The notes: a model not told the origin generated them from the sequence alone. A DNA stretch of 64,000 nucleotides from Pelodictyon luteolum DSM 273 (GCF_000012485.1 NC_007512.1:931001-995000), one strand, 5' to 3'. Counted from the first letter of the stretch, positions 1-8,287 are shown. Translations and numbers: made by a program.

Positions 1-166
1 GTACCGTGCACTCGGTGGCGGGTGGCGCTGAAGGGGGTGTGCCGGGGTGAACGCATTTGCCCGTTACGATGTTCTTTAGAGGGAGAGTGTTTGGTATGAG
101 GGCCCCCGGGGTCGGACGATAAGCCCTCCCCTACATCTTTACAGTAATAATCAGAAGGAATCGGTG

Positions 167-967
167 ATGACTCAGGTGGAATACAACGCGACGGTAAGCA
201 GGAAAGTCATGGTAACGCCCGACATCATGATGCTGGCGCTTGTGACCGATACCCCGCGAAACGGAGCCGAAGCCGGCCAGTACCTCCTGCTCGGGCTCTA
301 CGGCAGAGCACCGCGCTCATCGAATTCCCTCCCGGAATACCCTCCGGTCGCCGACGACCACCTCATCCACCGTCCTTACGCCATCGCATCGCTCTCAACC
401 CAGACTTCACAGTTCGAGTTCTTCATCTCGCAGGTGAAATCCGGCGAGCTCTCCCCGCGCCTCTTCAACCTTCAGCCGGCTGACCGCCTGCACGTCGGAG
501 AGAGCATCAAGGGATCGTTTCTCCTCAACGACACACCCGACGGGAGCGATATCATCATGATCGCTACCGGAACAGGCATCGCCCCCTACATCAGTTTTCT
601 CCGCACGCATATTGCCGAGCGCCCTGAAAGCAAGATGATCGTCATTCAGGGTGCGGCGCATCTGGAGGACCTCGGATACTTCAGCGAACTGGCCTTCCTT
701 GAGAAAACCTACCCGAACTTTTTCTATGTCCCCACCCTCACCGACCCCGACAGCAGATGGCTCGGTCAGCGGGCTTCGATAGAAGAGCTGCTTGAAAACG
801 ATTTTCTCCAGAACGGCTTCAACATCACCCCTGATCCGGAGTGGACCCACTTCTTCATTTCCGGCAAGCCCGACATGGTCGTCCGGATATCGCAGTGGCT
901 CGAAGGGTTCGGCTACAGCCGCCACCATCCCGATGCACCGGGTGAGTACTATATCGAAGAGTACTGA
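167..967 (+). CDS. fpr: Ferredoxin--NADP+ reductase, bacterial Fpr-like
   Basis: Plant-type FNR fold flavoprotein moving electrons between NADPH and ferredoxin or flavodoxin in the cytoplasm. The FAD site is visible as HRPYAIAS near residue 70 and the NADP site as IATGTGIAPYISFLR near residue 133; the chain ends in EEY, and about 266 residues is normal for the family. I chose ATG 167 because AGAAGGAA lies 6-13 bases upstream; an in-frame GTG at 164 is possible. It is monocistronic, followed by a hairpin at 982. Green sulfur bacteria usually rely on a thioredoxin-reductase-like FNR, so this would be a second enzyme if the taxonomic guess is right (inference). Confidence 0.9.
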   Translation: MTQVEYNATVSRKVMVTPDIMMLALVTDTPRNGAEAGQYLLLGLYGRAPRSSNSLPEYPPVADDHLIHRPYAIASLSTQTSQFEFFISQVKSGELSPRLFNLQPADRLHVGESIKGSFLLNDTPDGSDIIMIATGTGIAPYISFLRTHIAERPESKMIVIQGAAHLEDLGYFSELAFLEKTYPNFFYVPTLTDPDSRWLGQRASIEELLENDFLQNGFNITPDPEWTHFFISGKPDMVVRISQWLEGFGYSRHHPDAPGEYYIEEY

Positions 968-981
968 GACCTTCCCGACAG

Positions 982-1013
982 CGGGCGGCAGGGCCGCCGC
1001 CCGGGTTCTGTTT
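982..1013 (+). terminator. Probable intrinsic terminator after the FNR gene
   Basis: An 8-bp perfect GC stem CGGGCGGC (982-989) pairs with GCCGCCCG (996-1003) over a 6-base loop, starting 15 bases after the stop codon. The tract that follows (ggttctgttt) is only moderately T-rich, so efficiency is uncertain. Confidence 0.55.
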
Positions 1014-1109
1014 CCCTGCATTTTCTCCTGTATATGATCCGTACTTTGTATATTAAAGTATTGTGGTGCCGCAGTTTCATGAGCAACCGATAACTGGAGG
1101 GAATCCATC

Positions 1110-1340
1110 ATGTTGAAAGAAGCCGCAGGAGCAGCCGGAGGCGCCCTGCTTTTTTCGCCGCTCGCCATGCCGTTCGTCCTGCACGGAGTTGCAGGGCTTC
1201 TGGTCGGCGGCGCAGGGCTCTATGCCGCTGACTCGATGCTCAAGCAGGTCATGGACGCCACCGCGAAGCAGAAAGGACGTCCGGAACCCGCTGAACGTGT
1301 CGTCCAGCACGTCCGGACACCGGGAGAGGAGGGGGAGTGA
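1110..1340 (+). CDS. Small hydrophobic membrane protein, unknown function
   Basis: A 76-residue protein with a long alanine/glycine/leucine-rich hydrophobic stretch over about residues 5-42, enough for one or two membrane helices, and a charged hydrophilic tail rich in Lys, Arg and Glu. The start is supported by ACTGGAGGGA, 9-18 bases upstream of ATG 1110. A terminator-like hairpin follows immediately, so it is probably transcribed alone. I do not recognise the family. Confidence 0.6.
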   Translation: MLKEAAGAAGGALLFSPLAMPFVLHGVAGLLVGGAGLYAADSMLKQVMDATAKQKGRPEPAERVVQHVRTPGEEGE

Positions 1341-1351
1341 AGCGCGCCATC

Positions 1352-1394
1352 GGCGGTTAGCGGCCTGCAGCGCGCAGTCCGCCCTTTTTTTTGT
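1352..1394 (+). terminator. Intrinsic terminator
   Basis: GGCGG (1352-1356) pairs with CCGCC (1379-1383), enclosing a smaller CTGC/GCAG stem, and is followed by a run of eight T (ctttttttt). It lies 11 bases after the stop of the small membrane protein gene. Confidence 0.75.
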
Positions 1395-1461
1395 TTTCAT
1401 GATCCGGCCCAGGGCGTCCATGCCCGGGCTTTCCGGCATGCGTGTTGCTGCCGGCGCGCTC

Positions 1462-2514
1462 ATGAATTTGAAAAAACTCAAGAAGCACATCACCATGAAC
1501 GCAACGTCACGGTTGTTTGCGGCAGCGGCTTTTTCAGTCCTCGCAGCCTGCTCCGAGGGGGGACAGACCCCCCGGTCTTCCTCCCTCCGCAGCGAACCGG
1601 TTGCCCCTGTGGCTGCAGCCAGGGTCGATGACCCTGAACTCGTAGAGCTTGGCAGGAAGCTCTATTTCGATCCGCGTCTCTCGAAGTCCGGGTTCATTTC
1701 CTGCAATTCCTGCCACAACCTCAGCATGGGCGGCAGCGACAACCTGAAGAGCTCCATCGGCCATAACTGGTCGAAAGGGCCGATCAATGCACCCACCGTG
1801 CTCAACTCGAGCATGAACCTCGCACAGTTCTGGGACGGCCGTGCCAAAGACCTGCAGGAGCAGGCCGGCGGCCCGATTGCCAACCCCGGTGAAATGGCTT
1901 TCACCCACAAGCTGGCTGTCGACATGCTTCTCTCCATACCAGCCTATGTCGATGAGTTCAGGGAGGTGTTCGGTGCGGAGGGTATTGATATCAAGAAGGT
2001 CACAAAGGCCATTGCGGCCTTCGAGGAAACGCTCGTTACGCCCGGCTCCCGCTTCGACTTCTGGCTCAAGGGCGACGACAGGGCTCTCTCAGCCGAGGAG
2101 CTCGAGGGGTATCAGCTTTTCAAGTCGAGCGGCTGTACGGCATGCCATAACGGCCCGCTCTTTGGCGGCAACTCCTACCAGAAGATGGGTGTTATCGAGC
2201 CCTATTCGGCAAAAAGCCCGGCAGAAGGACGCTCCGCCGTTACCGGCAGGGATGCCGACCGGTTCAACTTCAAGGTCCCGACCCTGCGCAATGTGGAATT
2301 GACTTATCCATACTTCCACGACGGCGAAGCTGAAACCCTCACGGAAGCCGTTGAAGTGATGGGCCGCATCCAGCTCGGCAGAACCTACAGCGAAAGCGAC
2401 AACCGGAAAATCGTCGCCTTCCTTAAAACCCTCACCGGCAAGCAGCCGGAAATCATGCTGCCGCTGCTTCCTCCCTCCAGCGACAGCACGCCCCGCCCCA
2501 CGCCTTTCGAATAA
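1462..2514 (+). CDS. ccpA: Di-heme cytochrome c peroxidase (CcpA/MauG family), lipoprotein
   Basis: Periplasmic peroxidase of the bacterial di-heme family, reducing H2O2 with electrons from c-type cytochromes. Two heme c motifs are present, CNSCH in the N-terminal domain and CTACH in the C-terminal domain, with family blocks such as FWDGRA and YFHDG. A lipoprotein signal ends in LAACS, so the enzyme should be membrane-anchored. ATG 1462 gives a basic n-region (KKLKK); ATG 1495 gives a shorter signal; neither has a convincing Shine-Dalgarno. The C-terminus is Pro/Ser-rich. Likely role: peroxide defence in an anaerobe meeting oxygen. The gene stands alone. Confidence 0.9.
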   Translation: MNLKKLKKHITMNATSRLFAAAAFSVLAACSEGGQTPRSSSLRSEPVAPVAAARVDDPELVELGRKLYFDPRLSKSGFISCNSCHNLSMGGSDNLKSSIGHNWSKGPINAPTVLNSSMNLAQFWDGRAKDLQEQAGGPIANPGEMAFTHKLAVDMLLSIPAYVDEFREVFGAEGIDIKKVTKAIAAFEETLVTPGSRFDFWLKGDDRALSAEELEGYQLFKSSGCTACHNGPLFGGNSYQKMGVIEPYSAKSPAEGRSAVTGRDADRFNFKVPTLRNVELTYPYFHDGEAETLTEAVEVMGRIQLGRTYSESDNRKIVAFLKTLTGKQPEIMLPLLPPSSDSTPRPTPFE

Positions 2515-2772
2515 GCCTCAAGCGGCCCCCGGGCGCAACCCTTTAAGGAACATATCCTTCCTGGTGGAGCGCCCCCCCCGGTCCTTCAGGTCCGCACAGG
2601 TGCGCCGTAATGGTACCGTCCTGTGTCAGAATGGAGCGTATCGTTTGCTCCATTTCATCTGCCGTGTTTCCTTGCCGTCAGTTTCAGAGGTGTTGGTACG
2701 GGAGTTGCGTAAGAAAGTGTGATCATGCAATAAAGCATCTGTTTTCCCCGGCAACCCTAAACGACTGCACCG

Positions 2773-3348
2773 GTGCTGAACAATTTCTTTTCTTCGAACA
2801 GGAAACCGCATGAAAAAGCTCCACCTCGGGACAGGCCGGGGGAGACGGACGGGCTCGGGGATGACTTTGATTTTGACATTCCATCCGTGGAGGATATCGG
2901 GAAGGATGAATTCACCGCGGATATTCTGCACAACGACAACGATTCATCCATGAACATTCTTGCACAGGGGGCCGTACTGAAGGGAAACATCACCCTTGAT
3001 GGAGAGCTGAAGGTATACGGCAGGATCATCGGCGATATTCTGTCTTCATCAAGTGTGTTCATCGGGGAGTCGGGGATCGTCGAAGGCAATGTCAAGGCGA
3101 CAGGTATGGAGGTTGCGGGTACCTTCAGGGGGAATGCAGAGGTCTCAGGGGAGTTTCTGGTTTCCTCGACCGGCAACATCTTCGGCGACCTGGTCATCGG
3201 AACCCTGAACGTCAACGCAGGGGCAAAGATGAGGGGATCGATCCTGATGAACATCCCCGAACCACCATCTGTCGACATGGCCATGATGGAGCTCGAGCCT
3301 TCCCGGGACTCGATTCCGGAGCATAACGGGCGGGGTGAACATGACTGA
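2773..3348 (+). CDS. bacA: Bactofilin (polymer-forming cytoskeletal protein, DUF583)
   Basis: A self-assembling beta-helical filament protein implicated in cell shape and envelope scaffolding. The core from about residue 55 to 165 shows the repeating hydrophobic/glycine rungs typical of the family (ILAQGAVLKGNITLDG, VYGRIIGDI, VFIGESGIVEGNVKA, GTLNVNAGAKMRGSI). The N-terminus of about 50 residues is charged and probably disordered, and so is the C-terminal tail. The start is a GTG at 2773; an ATG deeper in the frame would cut into the core. The 258 bases upstream of this gene contain no other gene. Confidence 0.9.
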   Translation: MLNNFFSSNRKPHEKAPPRDRPGETDGLGDDFDFDIPSVEDIGKDEFTADILHNDNDSSMNILAQGAVLKGNITLDGELKVYGRIIGDILSSSSVFIGESGIVEGNVKATGMEVAGTFRGNAEVSGEFLVSSTGNIFGDLVIGTLNVNAGAKMRGSILMNIPEPPSVDMAMMELEPSRDSIPEHNGRGEHD

Positions 3349-3535
3349 TCCCGCGCAGTTCCCTGCAATCCCATCGGTGTTGATCCCCGTTACCCGGCGC
3401 AAGGCAGTACAGGATGTTTATGAGGGGCTTCTGAAGGGGAGCATCCATTGGTCTCAGGCGTCCCTGCTTTTCTCTTTTGGTCTCACCATTGCCTGCCGTG
3501 TACCCCGGGAGTGCAGTAAGGGAGCTGAGGGTTAG
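3341..3535 (+). CDS. Small overlapping ORF, doubtful
   Basis: An ATG at 3341 overlaps the end of the bactofilin gene in the ATGA-style arrangement seen in coupled genes and opens a 64-codon frame with no recognisable domain. Composition is unremarkable and no membrane segment is clear. It may be spurious. It is listed because the overlap would allow translational coupling. Confidence 0.2.
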   Translation: MTDPAQFPAIPSVLIPVTRRKAVQDVYEGLLKGSIHWSQASLLFSFGLTIACRVPRECSKGAEG

Positions 3536-3563
3536 CGCATGTCAATGATCCGCAATGAAGACC

Positions 3564-4065
3564 TCATGGAGAATGAGGCTTCTCCGGGACATGTCCATCA
3601 AATGAAAGCGTAAAAAAGGCTTCCTGCGGCGCACCCCGAAGGCTGAGCTTTGGCGTGTTGACGAATCCGAACGGACGGTAGTACCCGGGATGCCCGACAA
3701 GGCAGCACCCTTCGGCATGCATGGCCTTCAGCCTTCTCCAGGCCCTCTGTTATGAGGGCTTTTCCTATACCCTGCCGCTGGTATTCCGGCAGCACCGAAA
3801 CGGGTCCCAGTCCATACCAGCTGGGGGTGCCCTCTGAGATTCCCAGGGGAGAAAAGGCGATATGGCCGATCACCCGGCCATCAGCTTCTGCGACAAGTGA
3901 GAGGGTGAGGGCTTTCGAGCGGCGAAGTTCCGCTATGATGAACTGCTCGGTATGATTGCTGATCTCCAGGCTCTTGAATGCCTCAAGAGTAACCTCTGCA
4001 ACTATGCATCCCTGCCTGAAGGATGTCTGACTCCTCGTAAAGCGCCAAATCGTTTTGTTTACCAA
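3564..4065 (-). pseudogene. GNAT N-acetyltransferase, frameshifted
   Basis: The N-terminal two thirds match the GNAT family closely: AFKSLEISNHTEQFI, GHIAFSPLGIS, WYGLGPVSVLPEYQRQGIG (the acetyl-CoA loop). At about 3733-3740 the frame is lost. The expected family C-terminus (VGHPGYYRPFGF, then APQEAFFTLSF) continues in the neighbouring frame and ends at a TGA at 3564-3566. The original frame instead runs into unrelated residues and stops at 3598. The N-terminus before EVTLEAF may hold a second shift, because EESDI appears in another frame. Either a true pseudogene or a sequencing error; one indel restores a normal C-terminus. Confidence 0.75.
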
Positions 4066-4201
4066 TCAGGGCACCGGGACTGTGCCGGCACAGCCATTTA
4101 CAGAGTATTCATCACTGTTCCTGTTTGCTGAGTGTCGGAGCTAATGTCGGGGTTGGCTTTGCAGTACTCTGCTGGCAGCATGACCCAGCCGATGCATGGC
4201 A

Positions 4202-4224
4202 TAAAAAAAGCCCCGGCGGCTTCC
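4202..4224 (-). terminator. Terminator-like hairpin on the minus strand
   Basis: Read on the minus strand, AAGCC and GGCTT form a 5-bp stem followed by a run of seven T. It lies 16 bases outside the IS-derived element at 4249. No intact upstream gene on that strand is visible, so it may be the relic of a lost gene. Confidence 0.4.
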
Positions 4225-4239
4225 GGAACGGATTTCGTA

Positions 4240-4540
4240 TCCGTCAGTCACTAGTGTCCGGTTATAAATCGAATAAAGACAGCTGAACGAGCGAACCTTG
4301 TGATTTCCCTGGTATCGCTTGACGCACTGACGAAACTGATGCTGCGGTAGGTGCTCAAGCAGCTGAGCAAAGACCGTTTTTCCTGTGTACATCGATCATT
4401 CCTTGTTGACGGATTATGGAATGATCGAAGATAGCTGGCGATTTCAAGTCGGTAATGACTAAAAAACGCCATATTCTATTTTCTTATATGCTTTTACGGG
4501 GGTTTATCCTTTTAATAACCGGACACTAGTGTCCGTCAGT
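4240..4540. mobile_element. IS4-like miniature element with terminal inverted repeats and 9-bp target duplication
   Basis: The element runs 4249-4531 (283 bp). Its ends are perfect inverted repeats of at least 17 bp (CACTAGTGTCCGGTTAT at the left; the complement at the right). The flanks TCCGTCAGT at 4240-4248 and 4532-4540 are identical, which is a target-site duplication. Inside lies only the first part of a transposase gene on the minus strand. This is a non-autonomous, MITE-like deletion derivative. The same end plus transposase start recurs at 42264, so a related full-length element probably exists or existed in this genome. Confidence 0.85.
4279..4392 (-). pseudogene. Transposase N-terminal fragment (IS4-type) inside the miniature element
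   Basis: About 38 codons, starting MYTGKTVFAQLLEHLPQHQF and ending around KVRSFSC, resemble the start of IS4-type transposases. The reading then runs directly into the left terminal repeat, so the DDE catalytic core has been deleted. The fragment cannot transpose by itself. A second fragment of the same start is at 42402. Confidence 0.75.
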
Positions 4541-4773
4541 ATATGTTTTTCGGCTCACATGCATGCAGCGGTTCCTTCCTGCATATGCTTCCGGGAGATC
4601 GGAATCATTGCCGGATCCAGTCGGGATCGGCTCTTTTCCGCACCCCCCCCCCGGAGGCTCTGCTTCGTCAATGACTCCCCGTCGTTCAGAGGCTCGACTT
4701 CGACGCGTACCACACCTCCTTTCATGGATAAATATCAGCCGATTGAGACCGGGACGGCGTAAAGAAGTGGTGT

Positions 4774-4800
4774 AAGCCTCTTTGGCTTGCGTTTTTCTTT
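4774..4800 (+). terminator. Terminator-like hairpin
   Basis: AAGCC (4774-4778) pairs with GGCTT (4784-4788) around a TCTTT loop, followed by gcgtttttctttt. The shape is that of a short intrinsic terminator on the plus strand, but no convincing gene precedes it. Confidence 0.45.
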
Positions 4801-5410
4801 TGCAGAGGGACCGGCAAGATGGCGGCCGGAGCCATCAGACGCTATCCTCATCGTAAAAAACATTTTAGCCGCCATGACTCCCGGATACGTCATCGCTTCG
4901 TGACGCGGAGTTTTCGCTTCCAGCTTCTGGCGTAACATTATTGATTTTGGGTAGATAATATAATTGTCTAATTATTTATGTGGACAGCACTTAATGGATC
5001 TGGTCGTAAATCCATGTAAAAAGCTCCGAAAATCGAGCATAAAAAGTGTTGTTGAGAATGCATCTGGGGAATACAGCCGAAAAGCATGGCAAGGGCGGGC
5101 TCATGCACCGCATGCCAGGTATTCCTCCTCAGTTTCATGCGCCGGCAGCAGTCGAATTCTCGCCTTCAGTCAATAAGTACATAGAACACGGAGAGCGCAT
5201 CAGCGCATCCGGCAGTAACCAGTAAGCGCAGGCGGGACGGTATTTTTTTGCACTGAATCGTCATACTGAACTTCGTTACATATGGATATCACGATCAATC
5301 CGCTTCTGCTGCCTGTCATCAATGGCAATGGCGCATGCACCCCTGAACCCTGCAGCGGTTTCACCGCTATCCTCCAGCGCAACAGGACCGCCAAAAGGAC
5401 AAGGGCGGGC

Positions 5411-5461
5411 GCGTCGGCATGCAGGGTACGGGAGGCCCGGTACACTCCTGCATGCCGACGC
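5411..5461. repeat. Long perfect inverted repeat (hairpin)
   Basis: GCGTCGGCATGCAGG (5411-5425) is exactly complementary to CCTGCATGCCGACGC (5447-5461). The 21-base loop holds a second near-perfect pair (GTACGGG with CCCGGTAC). No T-run follows, so it is not an ordinary terminator. It stands about 130 bases before the first gene of the phage-like module and could be a regulatory hairpin, a recombination site or a replication structure. Confidence 0.7.
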
Positions 5462-5593
5462 ATTCCATGCACGGATTACCATGGACCCGGCACCATTCTC
5501 TCCGTCGGCATGTCGGCCCTCCGGCCAATGAGCCCTTTACCCTTTTGTCAGTCAGTACAATCTTTTCACCCTCAATCAAAGGAGTAACTGCAC

Positions 5594-5890
5594 ATGCACA
5601 CCATGATCAATAATGGAGTCTGGGGCGAGGAGTTGACAACGCCTCTTGGAGAGAATCCTACCAGCAGCACCACCAACAACATCACTTCGGAGAAGATCCG
5701 GAGCTGCAAGAATACCGTTATTGAATTGCTGTACCGGGGCGGAGAGTTCATCATCTACGAAGCGACGCCATGGACCCACACAATTGAAGTGATCGGCAAA
5801 AACAACCCCTTCCGCCATCGCACCCGGGCGGGCGTCATGCGCGCATTTGACAACTGGGTCAAAAAAAACGCAGCCTCCGGCACCAGTTAA
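5594..5890 (+). CDS. Hypothetical protein, first gene of phage-like module
   Basis: A 98-residue soluble protein preceded by AAAGGAG about 10 bases upstream of ATG 5594, so translation is well supported. It contains FIIYEATPWTHTIEVIGKNN and a basic C-terminus (RHRTRAGVMRAFDNWVKK). No known domain was recognised; size and position fit a small accessory or regulatory protein of a prophage. The next gene begins 132 bases downstream after two hairpins. Confidence 0.55.
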   Translation: MHTMINNGVWGEELTTPLGENPTSSTTNNITSEKIRSCKNTVIELLYRGGEFIIYEATPWTHTIEVIGKNNPFRHRTRAGVMRAFDNWVKKNAASGTS

Positions 5891-5945
5891 CCCTGTGAGG
5901 GTATCATACACCCTGCACCGCGTCGGGTCAGGAGAATGTTCTCAA

Positions 5946-5998
5946 GCCTTGCCGGACGCAGCGCAAGGCAACCGCAGTCCGCCGGGCATTGCCGGCGG
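5946..5998. repeat. Two adjacent perfect hairpins in the leader of the replication-like gene
   Basis: GCCTTGC (5946-5952) pairs with GCAAGGC (5963-5969), and CCGCCGG (5979-5985) pairs with CCGGCGG (5992-5998) over a 6-base loop. The second hairpin ends 24 bases before ATG 6023. No T-run follows, so I read them as a leader structure or an attenuated terminator for the upstream small gene, not a strong stop. Confidence 0.5.
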
Positions 5999-6022
5999 GC
6001 TCATTCCTAAAAGGCACAGCAT

Positions 6023-6826
6023 ATGAAAGAAAACTCAACCGGCGGATGGGTGAAGCTCCATCGCCAGATGGCACAGTGGGAATGGTACACCGATGCCAAC
6101 ACCTTCAGGGTGTTCATGCACCTGCTCATTCTGGTAAACCACAGCGACACGACATGGCGTGGCATACCAGTCCTGCGCGGCCAGGTGCTTACCGGTCTCA
6201 ACCGGCTGTCTCAGGATCTGAAGCTCTCAGTACAGCAGATCCGCACCGCAATAGCCCGCCTGGTCTCTACGGGTGAAATAACAAACAGCTCAACATGCCG
6301 GTACCGGGTCATAACCATCTGCAATTACGAGTCTTACCAGAAAAGGGAGGAGCACGTCCGACAGACCCTGCAGCAGACCGGAGCCTTGACAGCCAACAAC
6401 CCTTCAACAGCATCCAAGAATGTAAAGAAGGAGAAGAATGAAGAACCTCTTACGGGGGAGTCTAGGCAGAATCCTGAACCCGGCGTGCTGAATCCGGGAT
6501 TCACAGCGGCTTTCATGACGGAGGTCTGGGCGTTCTATGCCCGGCAGAAAACGCGCACCTACACGAGCCATATGCTCCAGAACATTGCCATCCGCCAGCT
6601 CTACGATATGGCGGGCGGTGATGAAGAGCGCGCAAAGGATGCCCTGCGCCAGACGCTTGCAAACGGCTACCAGGGGTTTACCTGGTATTTCAACCAAAAC
6701 AAGAAACGGGGAGGAACAGATGGATCTTACCAACGCGATGCAGCCTACCGGAGTGCCGGACCCACCAAAGCCGACCACGCTTCCCTCATGCAGCTCCTCC
6801 GCGATCACTCGGCAGGACTGGGCTGA
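6023..6826 (+). CDS. Phage-type replication/replisome-organiser-like protein
   Basis: The first 110 residues match the winged-helix N-terminal region common in phage replisome organisers: WVKLHRQMAQWEWYTDANTF, the helix pair around LSQDLKLSVQQIRTAIARLV, and ITICNYESYQ. A charged linker rich in Lys, Glu and Asn (residues 115-150) leads to a helical C-terminal region of unknown type. In phages such proteins bind the origin and recruit helicase or loader. AAAAGG lies about 10 bases before the start. The 3' end overlaps the next gene by 107 bases in another frame, so expression is probably coupled. Confidence 0.7.
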   Translation: MKENSTGGWVKLHRQMAQWEWYTDANTFRVFMHLLILVNHSDTTWRGIPVLRGQVLTGLNRLSQDLKLSVQQIRTAIARLVSTGEITNSSTCRYRVITICNYESYQKREEHVRQTLQQTGALTANNPSTASKNVKKEKNEEPLTGESRQNPEPGVLNPGFTAAFMTEVWAFYARQKTRTYTSHMLQNIAIRQLYDMAGGDEERAKDALRQTLANGYQGFTWYFNQNKKRGGTDGSYQRDAAYRSAGPTKADHASLMQLLRDHSAGLG

Positions 6827-7250
6827 TCAACCCGGTGAGGGTGAGGTCATGACGGCTCTCATGCAGATCCAGGAGTCCAAGGGGAAATGGTACAGCGAAG
6901 TCATGCAGAAGTTCTACCGGACGGGTGTGGGGGAGCGTACCAAAAAGCACCTTGACGGGCTCGTTATGGAAATACTGCGGATGCGGCCGAGCCGTGCCGA
7001 CCTCGGTACAGCTACACGCCGCATCTGCCATACGGAGTTCCAGGGTACCACCTACATGCCGCTTCCCGACGAGGCGGCCATCATCCGCATCCTGCGGGAG
7101 GTACAAGGGGAGAGTGCCGGTCGCCGCATCGGGACCGAACCCCCGGCTTGGGAGCCACCGCCTTTCGACATGAGTGCGTATGAGGGAATGAGCGATGATG
7201 AAACCTTCGAAGCCCTCCTGGCACTCGCCCGGCTGAAATTCGGGTTCTGA
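6720..7250 (+). CDS. Hypothetical phage-type protein, possible replication partner
   Basis: I start this 176-codon gene at ATG 6720 because GGAGGAACAG immediately precedes it, even though an open frame reaches further upstream. It is helical and charged, with KHLDGLVMEILRMRPSRADL and a final acidic helix (GMSDDETFEALLALARLKF). No family recognised. Its overlap with the replication-like gene suggests coupled translation and a role in the same process, perhaps a helicase-loader-like partner (inference). Confidence 0.55.
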   Translation: MDLTNAMQPTGVPDPPKPTTLPSCSSSAITRQDWADQPGEGEVMTALMQIQESKGKWYSEVMQKFYRTGVGERTKKHLDGLVMEILRMRPSRADLGTATRRICHTEFQGTTYMPLPDEAAIIRILREVQGESAGRRIGTEPPAWEPPPFDMSAYEGMSDDETFEALLALARLKFGF

Positions 7251-7300
7251 AGAATCACGCTGCCCCGGAAGCTGAGTCACCAATAAAACCCCATGTTCTC

Positions 7301-7420
7301 ATGATACCCATCACCGGCACCATGACAGGTTACCCGATCCACATCGTCACCCCGGAGCGCTTCTTCACACCGGAGCAAGCCGTGCGGCATGTCATGCCGG
7401 CTGAGGGAGGAGTGCGCTGA
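7301..7420 (+). CDS. Small protein, 39 residues, translationally coupled
   Basis: A short frame starting at ATG 7301 encodes a peptide with TGYPIHIVTPERFFTPEQAV in its middle. Its TGA overlaps the ATG of the next gene (7420) by one base, and a Shine-Dalgarno for that gene (GGGAGGAG) lies inside its last codons. This is the usual design of coupled phage genes. No function can be assigned. Confidence 0.45.
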   Translation: MIPITGTMTGYPIHIVTPERFFTPEQAVRHVMPAEGGVR

Positions 7421-7626
7421 TGCCGGCCTGGGTTGAATACATCGATGTCGTTCAGGCGGTCCTCATCGTCTGCATCGGCCTCATCGGGTGGTTTGCCTCA
7501 CGGACCCTGACGCTTGTCGACCGCAACCAGACCGAGCTGTTCCGGCGCATGCAGCTGCTTGAAAAAGAGCTGTACATGCTCAAGGGCCTGCATGAAGCGC
7601 ACCGGGCATATCAGAAAAACTCATGA
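7420..7626 (+). CDS. Small membrane-anchored coiled-coil protein, lysis cassette
   Basis: A 68-residue protein with one N-terminal membrane helix (about residues 10-28, VVQAVLIVCIGLIGWF) and a charged helix behind it (FRRMQLLEKELYMLKGLHEA) likely to form a coiled coil. It overlaps the amidase gene by 4 bases. Gene order (this, endolysin, holin) suggests a lysis accessory such as an inner-membrane spanin-like or holin-control protein; this is inferred from context alone. Confidence 0.6.
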   Translation: MPAWVEYIDVVQAVLIVCIGLIGWFASRTLTLVDRNQTELFRRMQLLEKELYMLKGLHEAHRAYQKNS

Positions 7627-8270
7627 CACCGTCCTCCTCCGGCACCCTCTTCGTCATCCTCGACAACGGCCACGGCTCCGACACGCCTGGCAAACGGAGC
7701 CCGGCATGGAGCGACATGGCGCAGCTGTTCGAGTGGGAGTTCAACCGGGCAGTTGTACGCCGTATTGCCATGAGCCTCCGGCAGGCGGGCATCCCGCTGC
7801 ACGTGCTTGTTCCTGAGGATGAGGATGTTTCCGTTACGCGCCGGATCGGGCGCACGAACCAGATTGCCCGTGATGCCCGCGCGGAGGGGCGGCGTGCCGT
7901 CCTGCTCTCGGTGCATGCCAACGCCTCGCCCTCTGTCCGGCATCCGGGGAGTGGATGGGAGTGCTGGACTTCAAACGGGGGGAGCAGGAGCGACCTGCTC
8001 GCCACCATGCTCTACAGGGAAGCCGGGATGTACCTCGGTCGGTACCCTGTACGCACCGACCGCCGGGACGGTGACCCCGACAAGGAAACCGACCGGTTCT
8101 CGCTGCTCAGTAAAACCATCTGCCCGGCCGTTCTTACGGAGAATCTCTTCATGGACAACCACGATGAGTGCCGGTTCCTCGGGAGCGAAGAGGGGAGGGA
8201 TCTCATCGCCCGTGTCCATTTCGAGGCACTCATTGAATACGGCCGTGAGTTCGCCACCAACCATAACTGA
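7623..8270 (+). CDS. N-acetylmuramoyl-L-alanine amidase (Amidase_3), endolysin
   Basis: A zinc amidase that cleaves the amide bond between MurNAc and the stem peptide. Visible family motifs are DNGHG near residue 14 (first zinc His), SVHANA near residue 99 (second His) and VLTENLFMDN near residue 172 (catalytic Glu). At 215 residues it is a bare catalytic domain without signal peptide or cell-wall-binding repeat, as expected of a phage endolysin released through a holin. It lies between a small coiled-coil protein and a holin gene, which supports the lysis role. Confidence 0.85.
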   Translation: MTPSSSGTLFVILDNGHGSDTPGKRSPAWSDMAQLFEWEFNRAVVRRIAMSLRQAGIPLHVLVPEDEDVSVTRRIGRTNQIARDARAEGRRAVLLSVHANASPSVRHPGSGWECWTSNGGSRSDLLATMLYREAGMYLGRYPVRTDRRDGDPDKETDRFSLLSKTICPAVLTENLFMDNHDECRFLGSEEGRDLIARVHFEALIEYGREFATNHN

Positions 8271-8287
8271 ACTGGAGGGACTGCACC

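Larger units (their letters stand above)
4541..5593. other. Intergenic stretch without a supported gene
   Basis: About 1 kb in which every open frame looks like a shadow: low-complexity Pro/Ser/Arg-rich translations without ribosome sites or family signals. It holds a run of nine C near 4646, a terminator-like hairpin near 4774, an AT-rich stretch near 4945-4980 that could carry a promoter, and a long hairpin at 5411. It may be the remains of decayed mobile DNA between the IS element and the phage-like module. Confidence 0.5.

Noticed and set aside
1189-1461. Upstream extension of the cytochrome c peroxidase frame
   Set aside because: It would run through the preceding small gene and its terminator; the lipoprotein signal defines a later start.
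4529-4762. Open frame of 77 codons after the IS element
   Set aside because: Pro/Ser/Arg-rich translation with no ribosome site; starts inside the IS terminal repeat.
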